From assembly GCA_026392415.1 (NCBI GenBank), contig JAPLCC010000026.1, positions 19,919 through 83,918 of the forward strand: a DNA stretch of 64,000 bases, read 5' to 3'. The notes below the pieces were generated by a model, which saw nothing but the letters and a program-made list of their open reading frames with translations, searched no databases and had not been told where the DNA came from. Source of the DNA: Propionibacteriales bacterium. Lineage in GTDB: Bacteria > Actinomycetota > Actinomycetes > Propionibacteriales > Nocardioidaceae. Shown one piece after another: positions 24,912-33,121 of this stretch (the first letter of the stretch is position 1; each line of letters opens with the position of its first letter). A program made the translations under genes and the position numbers.

Positions 24912-24942
24912 GGCATCAGGATGCCTGAACCTCGAGCGCTAT

Positions 24943-24954
24943 GCAACTAGTTGC
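24943..24954. promoter_or_regulatory. Palindrome upstream of PadR operon
   Basis: GCAACTAGTTGC is a perfect 12-bp palindrome followed directly by GCAACT. It lies 32 nt upstream of the PadR start, in the 53-nt gap after the upstream SDR gene. A PadR operator is the likely reading. Confidence 0.6.
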
Positions 24955-24964
24955 GCAACTCGTT

Positions 24965-25825
24965 TCATCGAGTGCGCTGCGGGCGGAAGGAGCGCATCCG
25001 GCCGATGTACCGGGGCAGCTGCCGAGCGGGCACTGGACGCGGCCAGTCGCTGGCGCGGAAGAAGGCGTCGGAGCCCCCGTCGACGAAGACGACACTTCCG
25101 CAGAGGAAGTCCGCGGCGTCGGAGAGCATGAACAGCACCCAGGCGGCGAGCTGGCCGGCGTCGCCGAAGCCACCGATCGGGACCGGGAACGACCGGATCC
25201 GCTTGGCCTCCGCGGGCGTCGAGAGCAGGTCGTCGAGGAGGGGGGTGCTGATGGCGCCCGGTGCGAGCGCGTTGAGCCGGATGCCGGCGCCGGCCCACGC
25301 CGAGGTCACGGCCTCGCGGCGTACCCAGTGGCTGACGGCGATCTTGCTCGCTCCGTAGGCGAAGGTCGGGGCTGCCTTGCCGAAGATCCGCAGCGATCCG
25401 ACGGCCTTGTCGAGGTCGCCGGCCAGCAGCGCCCGCACGATCCGGTTCGGCACCAGGGGCATGGTGGTCGAGGAGTTGCTCGAGAACACCACGACCTTGG
25501 CTCGGTCGGCCCGGGCCAGGGCCGGCTGCCAGGCCTCGAGGAGTTCGACGACCCCGAAGTGGTTCACCTCGAGGATCAGTCGCGCCCGGCCGCGACCCGG
25601 TGTCGGCCCGAGCCCGGCGGCCATGACGGCACCGTCGAGGACGCCGTCGCACTGCTCGAGCACCGCAGCCGCGCCGGCACGTCGACCTTCGGCCGTCGCC
25701 AGGTCGGCGATCACGTCAGCGTCGTGGAGGTCGACGCCCACGACGCGATGTCCGTCGCTGAGCAGTCGTTCGACGACGGCCCTGCCCATGCCTGATGCGG
25801 ATCCGGTGACGACGTAGGTGCCCAT
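24965..25825 (-). CDS. 3-alpha-hydroxysteroid-dehydrogenase-like SDR
   Basis: 286 aa from the ATG at 25825; a TTG at 25846 is possible but lies inside the operator-like palindrome. Nucleotide-binding motif VVTGSASGMGRAV, then VVGVDLHDADVIADLATAEG, a segment that closely matches 3-alpha-HSD/carbonyl reductase (HsdA type) from memory. The catalytic YGASK and a loop rich in Ala/Pro follow, then a basic C-terminal extension. I infer reduction or oxidation of a 3-hydroxysteroid or similar ketone. The TAGAACAAGTTCTA palindrome 14 nt upstream of the start matches the KstR consensus for sterol catabolism, supporting this. Confidence 0.78.
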   Translation of the reverse strand: MGTYVVTGSASGMGRAVVERLLSDGHRVVGVDLHDADVIADLATAEGRRAGAAAVLEQCDGVLDGAVMAAGLGPTPGRGRARLILEVNHFGVVELLEAWQPALARADRAKVVVFSSNSSTTMPLVPNRIVRALLAGDLDKAVGSLRIFGKAAPTFAYGASKIAVSHWVRREAVTSAWAGAGIRLNALAPGAISTPLLDDLLSTPAEAKRIRSFPVPIGGFGDAGQLAAWVLFMLSDAADFLCGSVVFVDGGSDAFFRASDWPRPVPARQLPRYIGRMRSFRPQRTR

Positions 25826-25836
25826 CCGCGGAGCGT

Positions 25837-25854
25837 AGTAGAACAAGTTCTACT
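25837..25854. promoter_or_regulatory. KstR-type palindrome (site 1)
   Basis: AGTAGAACAAGTTCTACT is a palindrome with an AA centre. Its core TAGAACAAGTTCTA fits the TetR-family KstR consensus TnnAACnnGTTnnA. It sits immediately upstream of the 3-alpha-HSD-like gene. Confidence 0.65.
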
Positions 25855-25873
25855 GATGCCCGGGATGTCCGGA

Positions 25874-26281
25874 TCAGACGTCGAGCGAGGCGATCAGCGC
25901 TTCGATGCGGCCGCGGATCTCGTCGCGGATCGGCCGCACGGCTTCGATGCCCTGGCCGGCCGGGTCGTCGAGCTTCCAGTCCTCGTAGCGCTTGCCGGGG
26001 AAGTACGGGCACTCGTCGCCGCAGCCCATCGTGATCACCACGTCAGAGGCCTGAACCGACTCGGTGGTCAGGATCTTGGGCTCGTTGGCCGCGATGTCGA
26101 TGCCGACCTCGGCCATCGCGTCGACGGCGACCTGGTTGATCTGGTCGGCGGGCTGCGAGCCCGCGGACAGCACGTCGATCCGGTCACCCGCGAGCGACTG
26201 CAGGAAGCCGGCGGCCATCTGCGAACGGCCGGCGTTGTGGACGCAGACGAAGAGGACGGTGGGCCTGGCTGAGCTGGTCAT
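25874..26281 (-). CDS. arsC: Arsenate reductase (LMW phosphatase family)
   Basis: 135 aa. The catalytic P-loop is CVHNAGRSQ near residue 12, the low-molecular-weight phosphatase signature used by thioredoxin- or mycothiol-linked ArsC. A second Cys pair is in MGCGDECPYFPGKRYEDW. Reduces arsenate to arsenite. Start at 26281 overlaps the aquaporin stop (ATGA). Closest type by motif is the actinobacterial ArsC that is linked to mycothiol or thioredoxin; which one is not resolved here. Confidence 0.9.
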   Translation of the reverse strand: MTSSARPTVLFVCVHNAGRSQMAAGFLQSLAGDRIDVLSAGSQPADQINQVAVDAMAEVGIDIAANEPKILTTESVQASDVVITMGCGDECPYFPGKRYEDWKLDDPAGQGIEAVRPIRDEIRGRIEALIASLDV

Positions 26282-26943
26282 GCGGAGGTCTCCTCGGGGA
26301 AGAGCAGGCGGACGGCGCCGTACGCGACGAGCGCGCCGACGAGTTGCATCACGACGAACATCGCCACCGAGGCGGGGTCGATGCCGGCGAAGGTGTCGGA
26401 GAAGATCCGGCCGACGGTCACGGCCGGGTTGGCGAAGCTCGTGGACGACGTGAACCAGTACGCCGCGGCGATGTAGCCGCCGACCGCGAAGGCCAGCGTC
26501 TCGCTGCGGCCGGTCCGGATGCCTCCGAACACGACGACGACGAGTCCGAACGTCGCCACCGCCTCGGCGAGCCAGAGGTGGCTGCCGGTCCGGTCGGTCG
26601 TGGCGACGGAGACGGCGTCGAGGTCGAACATCAGGTTCGCGAGTACGGCGCCCGCGATGGCCCCGACGACCTGGGCCACGGCCAGAACGGCCGCCGTCCT
26701 GGCCGTGATGCGACCGAGCAGTGCCTCGACGAGGGAGACCACCGGGTTGAACGCGGCCGAGACCGGCTGGAGGGTGAGGATCAGGGCGACCAGGACGGCA
26801 CCGGTGGCGAGGCTGTTCTGCAGCAACTGGAGGCCGACGTCGTCGGGGGAGAGCCGGGTCGCCATGATCCCCGAGCCGATGACGGTCGCGACGAGGAGCG
26901 CGGTGCCGATGAGCTCGGCGGCCGCAGCGCGGGCGAGCGTCAC
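26278..26943 (-). CDS. MIP-family channel, arsenite-type aquaglyceroporin
   Basis: 221 aa, about six helices. Two half-helix motifs are present: the first is AFNPVVS (NPV instead of NPA) and the second is SFANPAVT (NPA). A GTG start at 26943 overlaps the ArsR stop. In an ars operon a MIP channel replaces the usual ArsB/Acr3 pump (AqpS arrangement known from Sinorhizobium), so arsenite made by ArsC can leave down its gradient. No Acr3 or ArsB gene lies in the window. Confidence 0.85.
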   Translation of the reverse strand: MTLARAAAAELIGTALLVATVIGSGIMATRLSPDDVGLQLLQNSLATGAVLVALILTLQPVSAAFNPVVSLVEALLGRITARTAAVLAVAQVVGAIAGAVLANLMFDLDAVSVATTDRTGSHLWLAEAVATFGLVVVVFGGIRTGRSETLAFAVGGYIAAAYWFTSSTSFANPAVTVGRIFSDTFAGIDPASVAMFVVMQLVGALVAYGAVRLLFPEETSA

Positions 26944-27296
26944 CTGACGCCCCGCCCGAGCAGTCCGGCCAGATCGGCGAGGGCGGTGGCGTTGACGCGG
27001 TAGTAGACCCAGACACCGCGCTTGTCGCGGTCGAGCAGCCCCACTTCGTGCAGCACCTTGAGGTGGTGGCTGATCGTCGGCTGCGACAGCTCGAACGCGT
27101 CATTGAGGTCGCAGACACACGCTTCGCCGTCGGCGTGGGCGCCGACGAGGGAGAGCAGCCGCAGCCGCACCGGGTCGGCGAGCGCCTTGAGCAGCGGAGC
27201 GATCCGGTCGGCCTGGTCGGTGCTGATCGGCTCGCTCATCAGGGGCGAGCAGCAGGCCACGGTCTCGACCGGGGTGAGCTCGAGAGACTTCGACAT
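26940..27296 (-). CDS. arsR: ArsR-family arsenic repressor
   Basis: 118 aa. Winged-helix core ADPVRLRLLSLVGAH and SQPTISHHLKVLHEVGLL. Metal site: CysCys at 15-16 (VACCSPL) and CysValCys at 60-62 (EACVCDL), matching the actinobacterial ArsR type in which an N-terminal Cys pair and a Cys near the recognition helix bind arsenite or antimonite. Start at 27296 lies just beside an inverted repeat (27308-27323). It is followed by the aquaporin and arsC genes with 4-nt overlaps. Confidence 0.92.
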   Translation of the reverse strand: MSKSLELTPVETVACCSPLMSEPISTDQADRIAPLLKALADPVRLRLLSLVGAHADGEACVCDLNDAFELSQPTISHHLKVLHEVGLLDRDKRGVWVYYRVNATALADLAGLLGRGVR

Positions 27297-27307
27297 GGGT
27301 CTATGTT

Positions 27308-27323
27308 GACAGACGTCTATGTC
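27308..27323. promoter_or_regulatory. ArsR-type operator in arsR upstream region
   Basis: GACAGACGTCTATGTC is an imperfect palindrome around GACGTC, 12 nt from the arsR start codon. Its half-sites resemble the sites at 28658-28705. Confidence 0.65.
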
Positions 27324-28645
27324 TAGCGGGGTGACGAGATGGTGAACAGTTCCGATTCGGGTGCGCAGCACCCGCCACCGGCCGCCGCGTCGTCGAAGGC
27401 TCCGGAACCGCCGCACACGCCGGACTCGGGCAGGACCAGGTCCACCCGCGCCGCAGCCTCGTGGTCGCCGGCGATCTCGGCGACGATGCTGCGCACCTGC
27501 TCGAACCCGGTCAGGGTCAGGAACGACGGCGCGCGGCCGTAGGACTTCATGCCGGCGAGGTAGAAGCCCTGCTCCGGCTGGGCGAGCTCGGCCGCGCCGT
27601 GCGGGTAGACCGTGCCGCAGGAGTGGACGTTCGGATCGATCAGCGGCGCCAGCTGCCGTGGCGACTGGAGGACGGGATCGAGGTCGAGCCGGACCTCCGA
27701 GAGGATCGCCAGGTCAGGCCGGAAGCCGGTCACCACGATCACCTCGTCGACGCCGACGACCACCTGGCCGTCGGCAGAGGTGAGTCGGAGTCGGCCGTCC
27801 TCCCTGGCCGCGACGGCGGTCGTCCGGAACGTCGTACGACGCTCGACGAGGCCGGAGGAGGCGACCTTCTCGGCGCGCTTGCCGAGGGCGCCGCGCTCGA
27901 CCAGCTGGTCGTTGTCGCCGCCGCCGAACCCGGCGTCGGGGCGCCGGACCAGCCAGCTGACGCTCGTTTCGGGGGAGGTTGCTGCGAGTCGCCCGAGGGC
28001 GACCAGGACGTTCTGGGCCGACGCGCCGGTGCCAGCGACGGCGACGTGGCGGCCGGCATAGCGGGCCGCGATCGCCGGGTCGGCGAGGTCGGGCATGCCG
28101 TAGGTGATCCGGTCGGCGTGCTCGCGCTCGCCCGGGGCGGCATACCCGTCGGTGCCGAGCGGGTTCGGTGATCCCCAGGTGCCGGACGCGTCGATCACGG
28201 CGGAGGCCACGACCACGGTCGGGCCGGAGGCCGTGTCGACGTGCAGCACGAACGGCTCCTCCTCGCGGCCTGCCTGCACCATCAGGTCCCGGCCCTGGCG
28301 GGCGACGCCGGTGACCCGGTGTCCGAAGCGGATGTCGACCTTCGCCGTGGCGGTCAGTGCCGCGGCGAGCGGGGCGAGGTAGTCGGCGATCCAGTCAGAA
28401 CCGGTGGGGTGGGCGCGCTCGGCCGGTGCGGTCCAGTCGCTGCTGCGCAGCAGGTCGGCGGCGACCGGGTCGACCAGTTCGGCCCAAGGGGAGAACAGCC
28501 GGACGTGCCCCCACTCGCTGACGGCCGCGCCGGCGTCCGCCCCCTGTTCGAGGACGACGACCGACCGGCCGCGGGCGTGGGCGTGGGCGGCTGCGGCGAG
28601 GCCGATCGGGCCGGCGCCGATGATGACGAGGGGGTGCTGCTGCAT
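27323..28645 (-). CDS. FAD-dependent NAD(P)-binding flavoprotein of ars locus
   Basis: 440 aa from the ATG at 28645. FAD motif VIIGAGPIGLAAAAHA near the N-terminus and a second dinucleotide motif HVAVAGTGASAQNV. A conserved C-terminal part (GFYLAGMKSYGRAPSFLTL) and a terminal Cys-rich tail with CGGSG and GGGCC follow; the tail could bind metalloid. Flavoproteins of this type (ArsO-like) recur in actinobacterial arsenic loci, but their reaction is not established. Stop lies inside the arsR upstream operator; it is the first gene on the strand leading to arsR, and has its own operators. Confidence 0.8.
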   Translation of the reverse strand: MQQHPLVIIGAGPIGLAAAAHAHARGRSVVVLEQGADAGAAVSEWGHVRLFSPWAELVDPVAADLLRSSDWTAPAERAHPTGSDWIADYLAPLAAALTATAKVDIRFGHRVTGVARQGRDLMVQAGREEEPFVLHVDTASGPTVVVASAVIDASGTWGSPNPLGTDGYAAPGEREHADRITYGMPDLADPAIAARYAGRHVAVAGTGASAQNVLVALGRLAATSPETSVSWLVRRPDAGFGGGDNDQLVERGALGKRAEKVASSGLVERRTTFRTTAVAAREDGRLRLTSADGQVVVGVDEVIVVTGFRPDLAILSEVRLDLDPVLQSPRQLAPLIDPNVHSCGTVYPHGAAELAQPEQGFYLAGMKSYGRAPSFLTLTGFEQVRSIVAEIAGDHEAAARVDLVLPESGVCGGSGAFDDAAAGGGCCAPESELFTISSPR

Positions 28646-28657
28646 GGTTGCTCCAAG

Positions 28658-28677
28658 ACATTGACGAAAGTCGATGT
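28658..28677. promoter_or_regulatory. ArsR-type inverted repeat 1 upstream of flavoprotein gene
   Basis: ACATTGACGAAAGTCGATGT: the 8-nt half-sites are complementary at seven of eight positions around a GAAA spacer. It lies 12 nt upstream of the flavoprotein start. Confidence 0.6.
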
Positions 28678-28685
28678 GTTGAAGG

Positions 28686-28705
28686 TATAGACAACCGTCG
28701 ATGTA
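28686..28705. promoter_or_regulatory. ArsR-type inverted repeat 2 upstream of flavoprotein gene
   Basis: TATAGACAACCGTCGATGTA has the same half-site layout (ATAGAC and GTCGAT) as repeat 1, centre to centre 28 bp away. A double site is consistent with tight ArsR repression. Confidence 0.55.
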
Positions 28706-28792
28706 TTCAAGTCCCACTCATGCAGGAGCGCGCTCGGCCCGGCCCGGCCCGGTCGCGACGCGCTGGGCACGCAGCGACCGGGCAGCGGTCGA

Positions 28793-29347
28793 TCAGCGGC
28801 CGCCGAGCACCCCGGCGTCGTAGGCCTTGAGGACGGAGGCCTTGTCCGCGCTGGTCAGCTCGCCGTCCTTGACGGCGGTGTCGAGGCGGTCACTGAGGTC
28901 GGTACGCCGCTCCGCCTGGTGCGCCGCGCGCACCGTGTCGAGCGCGTCGGACACCTTGTCCTCGTCGAGTCCGAGCTCGTCGGCGAGTGCCTTGGCCAGC
29001 GCCGCCTGGCGGTCGGCCCGCTCCTCGTCGGTCGGCGGCGTGCGCCTCTCGCCGTCCGCCGGCTTCTCGCCGTCCGCCGGCTTCAACTCCTCGCGGACGG
29101 CCTCGAAGGCAGCCGTCAGCTTCGCCTCGGTGACGCCGAGCTCCTTGGCCAGTGCGGCCGTGTCGAGCATCGCGCCGCCGCGGCCGTGCCCGCCGGGACC
29201 TCCGGGGCCGGGTCGGCTGTCGGCGCTGGGGGACGAGTCACCCGAGCCGGTGTCGTCGGCGGTGGCGGTCAGGGTGGCGGCAGTCGCGCCGCCGGCAACG
29301 GCGCCGGCGGCCAGGAGGGCCGCGGCCCTCATCCGGTACTTGCTCAT
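28793..29347 (-). CDS. Secreted helical protein, 184 aa
   Basis: The ATG at 29347 follows GAGAGGAGCAC. A signal peptide is clear (KYRMRAAALLAAGAVAGG, then ATAATLTATA). The mature part has a Gly/Pro/His-rich linker (GPGGPGGHGRGG), then two similar helical segments, one with TAALAKELGVTEAKL and the other with ALADELGLDEDKVSDAL, a repeat seen in many actinobacterial exported proteins. Function unknown. Not obviously linked to the neighbouring ars or ArsR genes. Confidence 0.75.
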   Translation of the reverse strand: MSKYRMRAAALLAAGAVAGGATAATLTATADDTGSGDSSPSADSRPGPGGPGGHGRGGAMLDTAALAKELGVTEAKLTAAFEAVREELKPADGEKPADGERRTPPTDEERADRQAALAKALADELGLDEDKVSDALDTVRAAHQAERRTDLSDRLDTAVKDGELTSADKASVLKAYDAGVLGGR

Positions 29348-29480
29348 CAACGTGCTCCTCTCTGTGGCCCACCTCGGTGGGGGCCTGCATCGACAGTCCG
29401 CCCCGGGCCTTGGCCTGCGCTCCGGTGCGCCTGTCAGGAGCCTGTGAATGCCCGTGGATGCCGGGAGGGTTGACCAATGC

Positions 29481-29496
29481 GTTAGTGGTGACTAAC
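29481..29496. promoter_or_regulatory. ArsR-family operator (GTTAGT-N4-ACTAAC)
   Basis: GTTAGTGGTGACTAAC has perfect 6-nt half-sites around four bases. It lies 9 nt upstream of the start of a winged-helix regulator gene, suggesting autoregulation. Confidence 0.7.
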
Positions 29497-29505
29497 GTAT
29501 TTGAG

Positions 29506-29844
29506 GTGACCGATCCGTTCAGTGCCGCCGCGGAGCCCAGCCGGCGTCGCCTGCTGCAGCTGCTCGCGACCGGTCCGCTGAGCGTCACCGAGCTCGCCGA
29601 CCAGTTCCCGGTGACCCGCTCCGCGATCAGCCAGCACCTGTTGGTGCTCGCCGACGCGGGGCTGGTCGCGGCGGAGAAGTCGGGACGGCAGCGGATCTAC
29701 CGCATCGTCCCCGACGGCCTCCGCCGACTCCAGGCCGAGATCGACCGTTTCTGGACGTCCGAGCTCGACCAGCTCGTCGCTGACGCGCACGAGCTCAACC
29801 GCAACCGCCCCGCCAGTTCTGAGAACCCCGTCAACCAGGAGTGA
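29506..29844 (+). CDS. ArsR-family regulator (SRPBCC-linked)
   Basis: 112 aa. The start is placed at GTG 29506 (VTDPFSAAAEPSRRRLL) because earlier in-frame codons (GTG 29485, 29488 or ATG 29458) fall within or before the operator at 29481-29496. Winged-helix core AEPSRRRLLQLLATGPLSV and VTRSAISQHLLVLADAGLV. No Cys cluster, so not a metal sensor. It is followed after 4 nt by an SRPBCC-type gene, a frequent pairing with this ArsR subtype; the two form an operon. Confidence 0.82.
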   Translation: MTDPFSAAAEPSRRRLLQLLATGPLSVTELADQFPVTRSAISQHLLVLADAGLVAAEKSGRQRIYRIVPDGLRRLQAEIDRFWTSELDQLVADAHELNRNRPASSENPVNQE

Positions 29845-29848
29845 AGAC

Positions 29849-30823
29849 ATGACCTACTCGAAGACCGTCTCCCTGCCCGTCTCTCCCGACGACGCCTTCG
29901 CGCTCGTCACCCAGCCCGAACGGCTGCGCCGCTGGACCGCCGTCACCGCGCGGGTCGACCTCCGTGCCGGCGGTGACTATCGCTGGACCGTGACGCCCGG
30001 CAACGTCGTCGCGGGGAAGGTGCGTGAGGTCGAGCCCGGCCGCCGCGTGGTCCTCGAATGGGCATGGGACGACATGCCCGGCGCCGCGGGCGTCGACAGC
30101 ACCGTGATCATCACCGTCGAGCCTGCCGAGGGTGGCTCCCTCGTCACGCTCACCCATGAGGGCCTGACCCCCGAACAGGAGGTCGGCCACGAAGAGGGCT
30201 GGAACCACTTCCTCGGTCGCCTCGAGGTCGCCGCCGCGAAGGGCGACGCAGGCCCGGACGAGTGGGCGTTCGCACCGGAGGGGATGAACGAGATCGTCGC
30301 CGCCGAGGCGACCCTGGCCGTGCTCCAGGGCGTGTTGCGCCAGGTTGTCCCTGCAGACCGCGAGAAGCCGACGCCGTGCGCCGAGTTCAACCTCCACGAA
30401 CTGGTCGAACACCTCCTCGGCAGCCTCGTGTCCCTCGGTGGCATGGCCGGCGCGGACCTGGTGCGTGCCGACGGTGTCACGCTCGAGGACACCGTGTCCA
30501 CCGTGGCGTCGGACGCGATCGAGGCATGGCGCCGTCGCGGGCTCGACGGCTTTGCGACGAGCCCGTTCGGCGAAGCCCCGGCCCCCATGCTCGCCGGCAT
30601 CATCTCGATCGAGCTGCTCCTGCACGCCTGGGACGTCGCCCAGACGACCGGCGCGACGATCACCGTGAGCGACGCCGTCGTCGAGTACGTCGGCACGTTG
30701 GCCGAGAAGGTCATCCCCGGTGGGCGGGGACGAGCCTTCGCCGATGAGGTCGTCGCTGATGCCGACGCCGACGCGTTGACCCGCCTGGCGGCGTACAGCG
30801 GACGGACGCCCCGCGCGGCCTGA
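29849..30823 (+). CDS. SRPBCC/AHSA1 domain fused to DinB-like metal-binding domain
   Basis: 324 aa, two-domain protein. Residues 1-125 form an AHSA1-type SRPBCC hydrophobic-ligand domain (SKTVSLPVSPDDAFALVTQP, RLRRWTAVTA). Residues 140-324 match the TIGR03086-type DinB/mycothiol-dependent fold, with TPCAEFNLHELVEHLLGSL (His ligand) and LLLHAWDVAQTTG (second His). This fold binds a divalent metal and is used by mycothiol-dependent enzymes. Preceded by its ArsR-type regulator with 4 nt spacing. I infer a ligand-binding or mycothiol transferase-like function; the substrate is unknown. Confidence 0.8.
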   Translation: MTYSKTVSLPVSPDDAFALVTQPERLRRWTAVTARVDLRAGGDYRWTVTPGNVVAGKVREVEPGRRVVLEWAWDDMPGAAGVDSTVIITVEPAEGGSLVTLTHEGLTPEQEVGHEEGWNHFLGRLEVAAAKGDAGPDEWAFAPEGMNEIVAAEATLAVLQGVLRQVVPADREKPTPCAEFNLHELVEHLLGSLVSLGGMAGADLVRADGVTLEDTVSTVASDAIEAWRRRGLDGFATSPFGEAPAPMLAGIISIELLLHAWDVAQTTGATITVSDAVVEYVGTLAEKVIPGGRGRAFADEVVADADADALTRLAAYSGRTPRAA

Positions 30824-30975
30824 GCGGGGTGCGCTAATCTGGTGGCACCACCGAGCGTCGTCGCAACTGATGCGCTTCCGGTGATGATCACCCGATCGGC
30901 GCACTCCCGCAGCAGCGCGAGCCGCCCATCACCATCGAGGGAACCTGCGGACTCGTCCGCATCGGAAGGACACCT

Positions 30976-33120
30976 GTGGCTCGAGGAGGCCAGCGGGGAG
31001 CGACGCAGCAGCGTCGGAACCCCCAGGCGGCGCGCACGCGTCGCAACGAAGAGGGGATCATTCCCCAGCTCGCGCGCGCCGTGCGCGAGGTCGAGGCAGC
31101 GGTCGCCCGCCGTTCGGCGATGCCGGAGGTGCGCGCGAAGTTCCAGGTCGTCGCGCTGCTGGCGCGCGAGGAGCGCGCCCGCGTCAAGAACGACACGGAG
31201 CTGTCCGACAGCCGCCGCGGCGAGGAGCTCAAGCGCCTCGACGGGATCGCCACGATCCTGGCCCAGACGGCCGCGCGCGACAGCACCCTGTTCACGCTGC
31301 TGGACGAGAACGCCGAGATCTCCGAGGCCGCCAAGGCCGTACGCCGCGAGCTGCTCCGCAAGGCCGGTGCCGAGCCCGAGCCGGAGCCCGAGCCGGTCGT
31401 CGAGGACCTCGAGACCGCGCTCGCCGAACGACGGGCCTTCCCGGTCTCGGTCCAGGCGCGGCAGCTCGCCAACCCGTTCCTCGCTCCCGACTTCGACCAC
31501 GCCCGGACCCGCGTCCGGCCCCGCCGCCTCGCCGGCTGGGAGCTGCTCGAGCCGCTGTTCCGTTCCTTCGAGCGCGCGGCCCCCGACGCCCCGGCGTGCA
31601 TGCCGCTGCCGGAAGCCGACCTCCTGGTGTCGATGACCGGCCGACACGCCCCGGCCGGGCGTGAGCTGATGCCCCACCAGGCCCAGCTGATCGCCTCCGC
31701 CGCCGAGGGCCACCGCACCTACCTGCTCGCCGACGAGCCCGGCCTGGGCAAGACCGCGCAGGCACTGCTGGCTGCCGAGGCCGCGGGCGCCTTCCCGCTG
31801 CTGGCCGTCGTGCCCAACGTCGTGAAGACCAACTGGGCGCGCGAGGTGGACCTCTGGGTCCCCAACCGCCGCGCGACCGTCCTGCACGGCGACGGTGACG
31901 ACGCCGACGGCTTCGCCGACGTCTTCATCGTCAACTACGAGATCCTCGACCGGCACACTGCCTGGCTCGCCACCCACGGCTTCCGCGGGATGATCGTCGA
32001 CGAGGCGCACTACATCAAGAACAAGTCCTCGCAGCGTTCGCAGAACGTACTGGACCTGTCTGCCAAGATCCGTGCGCGGATCGCCCGGCCGCTCCTGATG
32101 GCGCTGACCGGCACCCCGCTGATCAACGACATCGAGGACTTCCGCGCGATCTGGCAGTTCCTCGGCTGGATCGACGACGTGGTCCCGCAGGGCGAGCTCA
32201 TGGAGGCGCTCGAGGAGACCGGGCTGACCCCCGCCGACGTCGGCTTCTACCCCGCCGCGCGCCGCGCCGTCATCGACGAGGGCATCGTTCGGCGCCGCAA
32301 GATCGACGTCGCCTCGGACATCCCGGCCCGCCGGATCGCCGACATGCCTGTCGAGCTCGAAGGCGAAGCCGGTCGCTCGATCCGCAAGGCCGAGCAGGAG
32401 CTCGCCCGCCGCATGGTCGAGCGGTACGACGCCGCGCTGTCCACGCGGCGCAGTGGAACGGTGGTCGACGGGATCGACCACGACCTCGTGCGCCGGGTCG
32501 CGACCTGGGAGCGCGAGGACAACTCGACGAAGACCGGTGAGAACGTCTTCGGCATGCTGCGCCGGATCGGCCAGGCCAAGGCGGGTCTTGCCGCGGACTA
32601 CACCGCCCAGCTCGCCCGCAACGTCGGCAAGGTCGTCTTCTTCGCCAAGCACATCGACGTGATGGACCAGGCCGAGAAGACCTTCGCCGAGCGTGGCATC
32701 AAGTACAGCTCGATTCGTGGCGACCAGACCAGCACCGCGCGCCAGAAGGCCATCGACGCCTTCGTCAACGACCCCGAGGTCCAGGTCGCGGTCTGCTCGC
32801 TGACGGCGGCCGGTGTCGGGCTCAACCTCCAGGTGGCGTCCAACCTGGTGCTCGCCGAGCTCTCGTGGACCGACGCCGAGCAGACCCAGGCCATCGACCG
32901 GGTGCACCGGATCGGCCAGGACGAGCCGGTCACCGCCTGGCGGATCATCGCCACGCAGACCCTCGACACCCGGATCGCCGAGCTGATCGACAAGAAGGCC
33001 GGTCTCGCGGCCAGGGCGCTCGACGGCGCCGGCGAGGAGGTCGAGGGTGGTTCGATCGACCTGCAGACCGAGGCGCTGGTGGCTCTGCTCACCTCGGCGC
33101 TGGAGGAGCGCGGCGACTGA
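30976..33120 (+). CDS. SNF2-family DEAD-like helicase/ATPase
   Basis: 714 aa from the GTG at 30976. N-terminal basic and Glu/Pro-rich region (to about residue 190), then SNF2 motor: Walker A DEPGLGKTAQ (about 252), DEAH box in IVDEAHYIKN (about 341), and in lobe 2 SLTAAGVGLNLQ and QAIDRVHRIGQ (about 607-645). These match SMARCAL1/HepA-type actinobacterial SNF2 proteins, which remodel nucleic acid-protein complexes; helicase activity proper is unlikely. Downstream NmrA-like gene starts one base after the stop. Confidence 0.88.
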   Translation: MARGGQRGATQQRRNPQAARTRRNEEGIIPQLARAVREVEAAVARRSAMPEVRAKFQVVALLAREERARVKNDTELSDSRRGEELKRLDGIATILAQTAARDSTLFTLLDENAEISEAAKAVRRELLRKAGAEPEPEPEPVVEDLETALAERRAFPVSVQARQLANPFLAPDFDHARTRVRPRRLAGWELLEPLFRSFERAAPDAPACMPLPEADLLVSMTGRHAPAGRELMPHQAQLIASAAEGHRTYLLADEPGLGKTAQALLAAEAAGAFPLLAVVPNVVKTNWAREVDLWVPNRRATVLHGDGDDADGFADVFIVNYEILDRHTAWLATHGFRGMIVDEAHYIKNKSSQRSQNVLDLSAKIRARIARPLLMALTGTPLINDIEDFRAIWQFLGWIDDVVPQGELMEALEETGLTPADVGFYPAARRAVIDEGIVRRRKIDVASDIPARRIADMPVELEGEAGRSIRKAEQELARRMVERYDAALSTRRSGTVVDGIDHDLVRRVATWEREDNSTKTGENVFGMLRRIGQAKAGLAADYTAQLARNVGKVVFFAKHIDVMDQAEKTFAERGIKYSSIRGDQTSTARQKAIDAFVNDPEVQVAVCSLTAAGVGLNLQVASNLVLAELSWTDAEQTQAIDRVHRIGQDEPVTAWRIIATQTLDTRIAELIDKKAGLAARALDGAGEEVEGGSIDLQTEALVALLTSALEERGD

Positions 33121-33121
33121 C

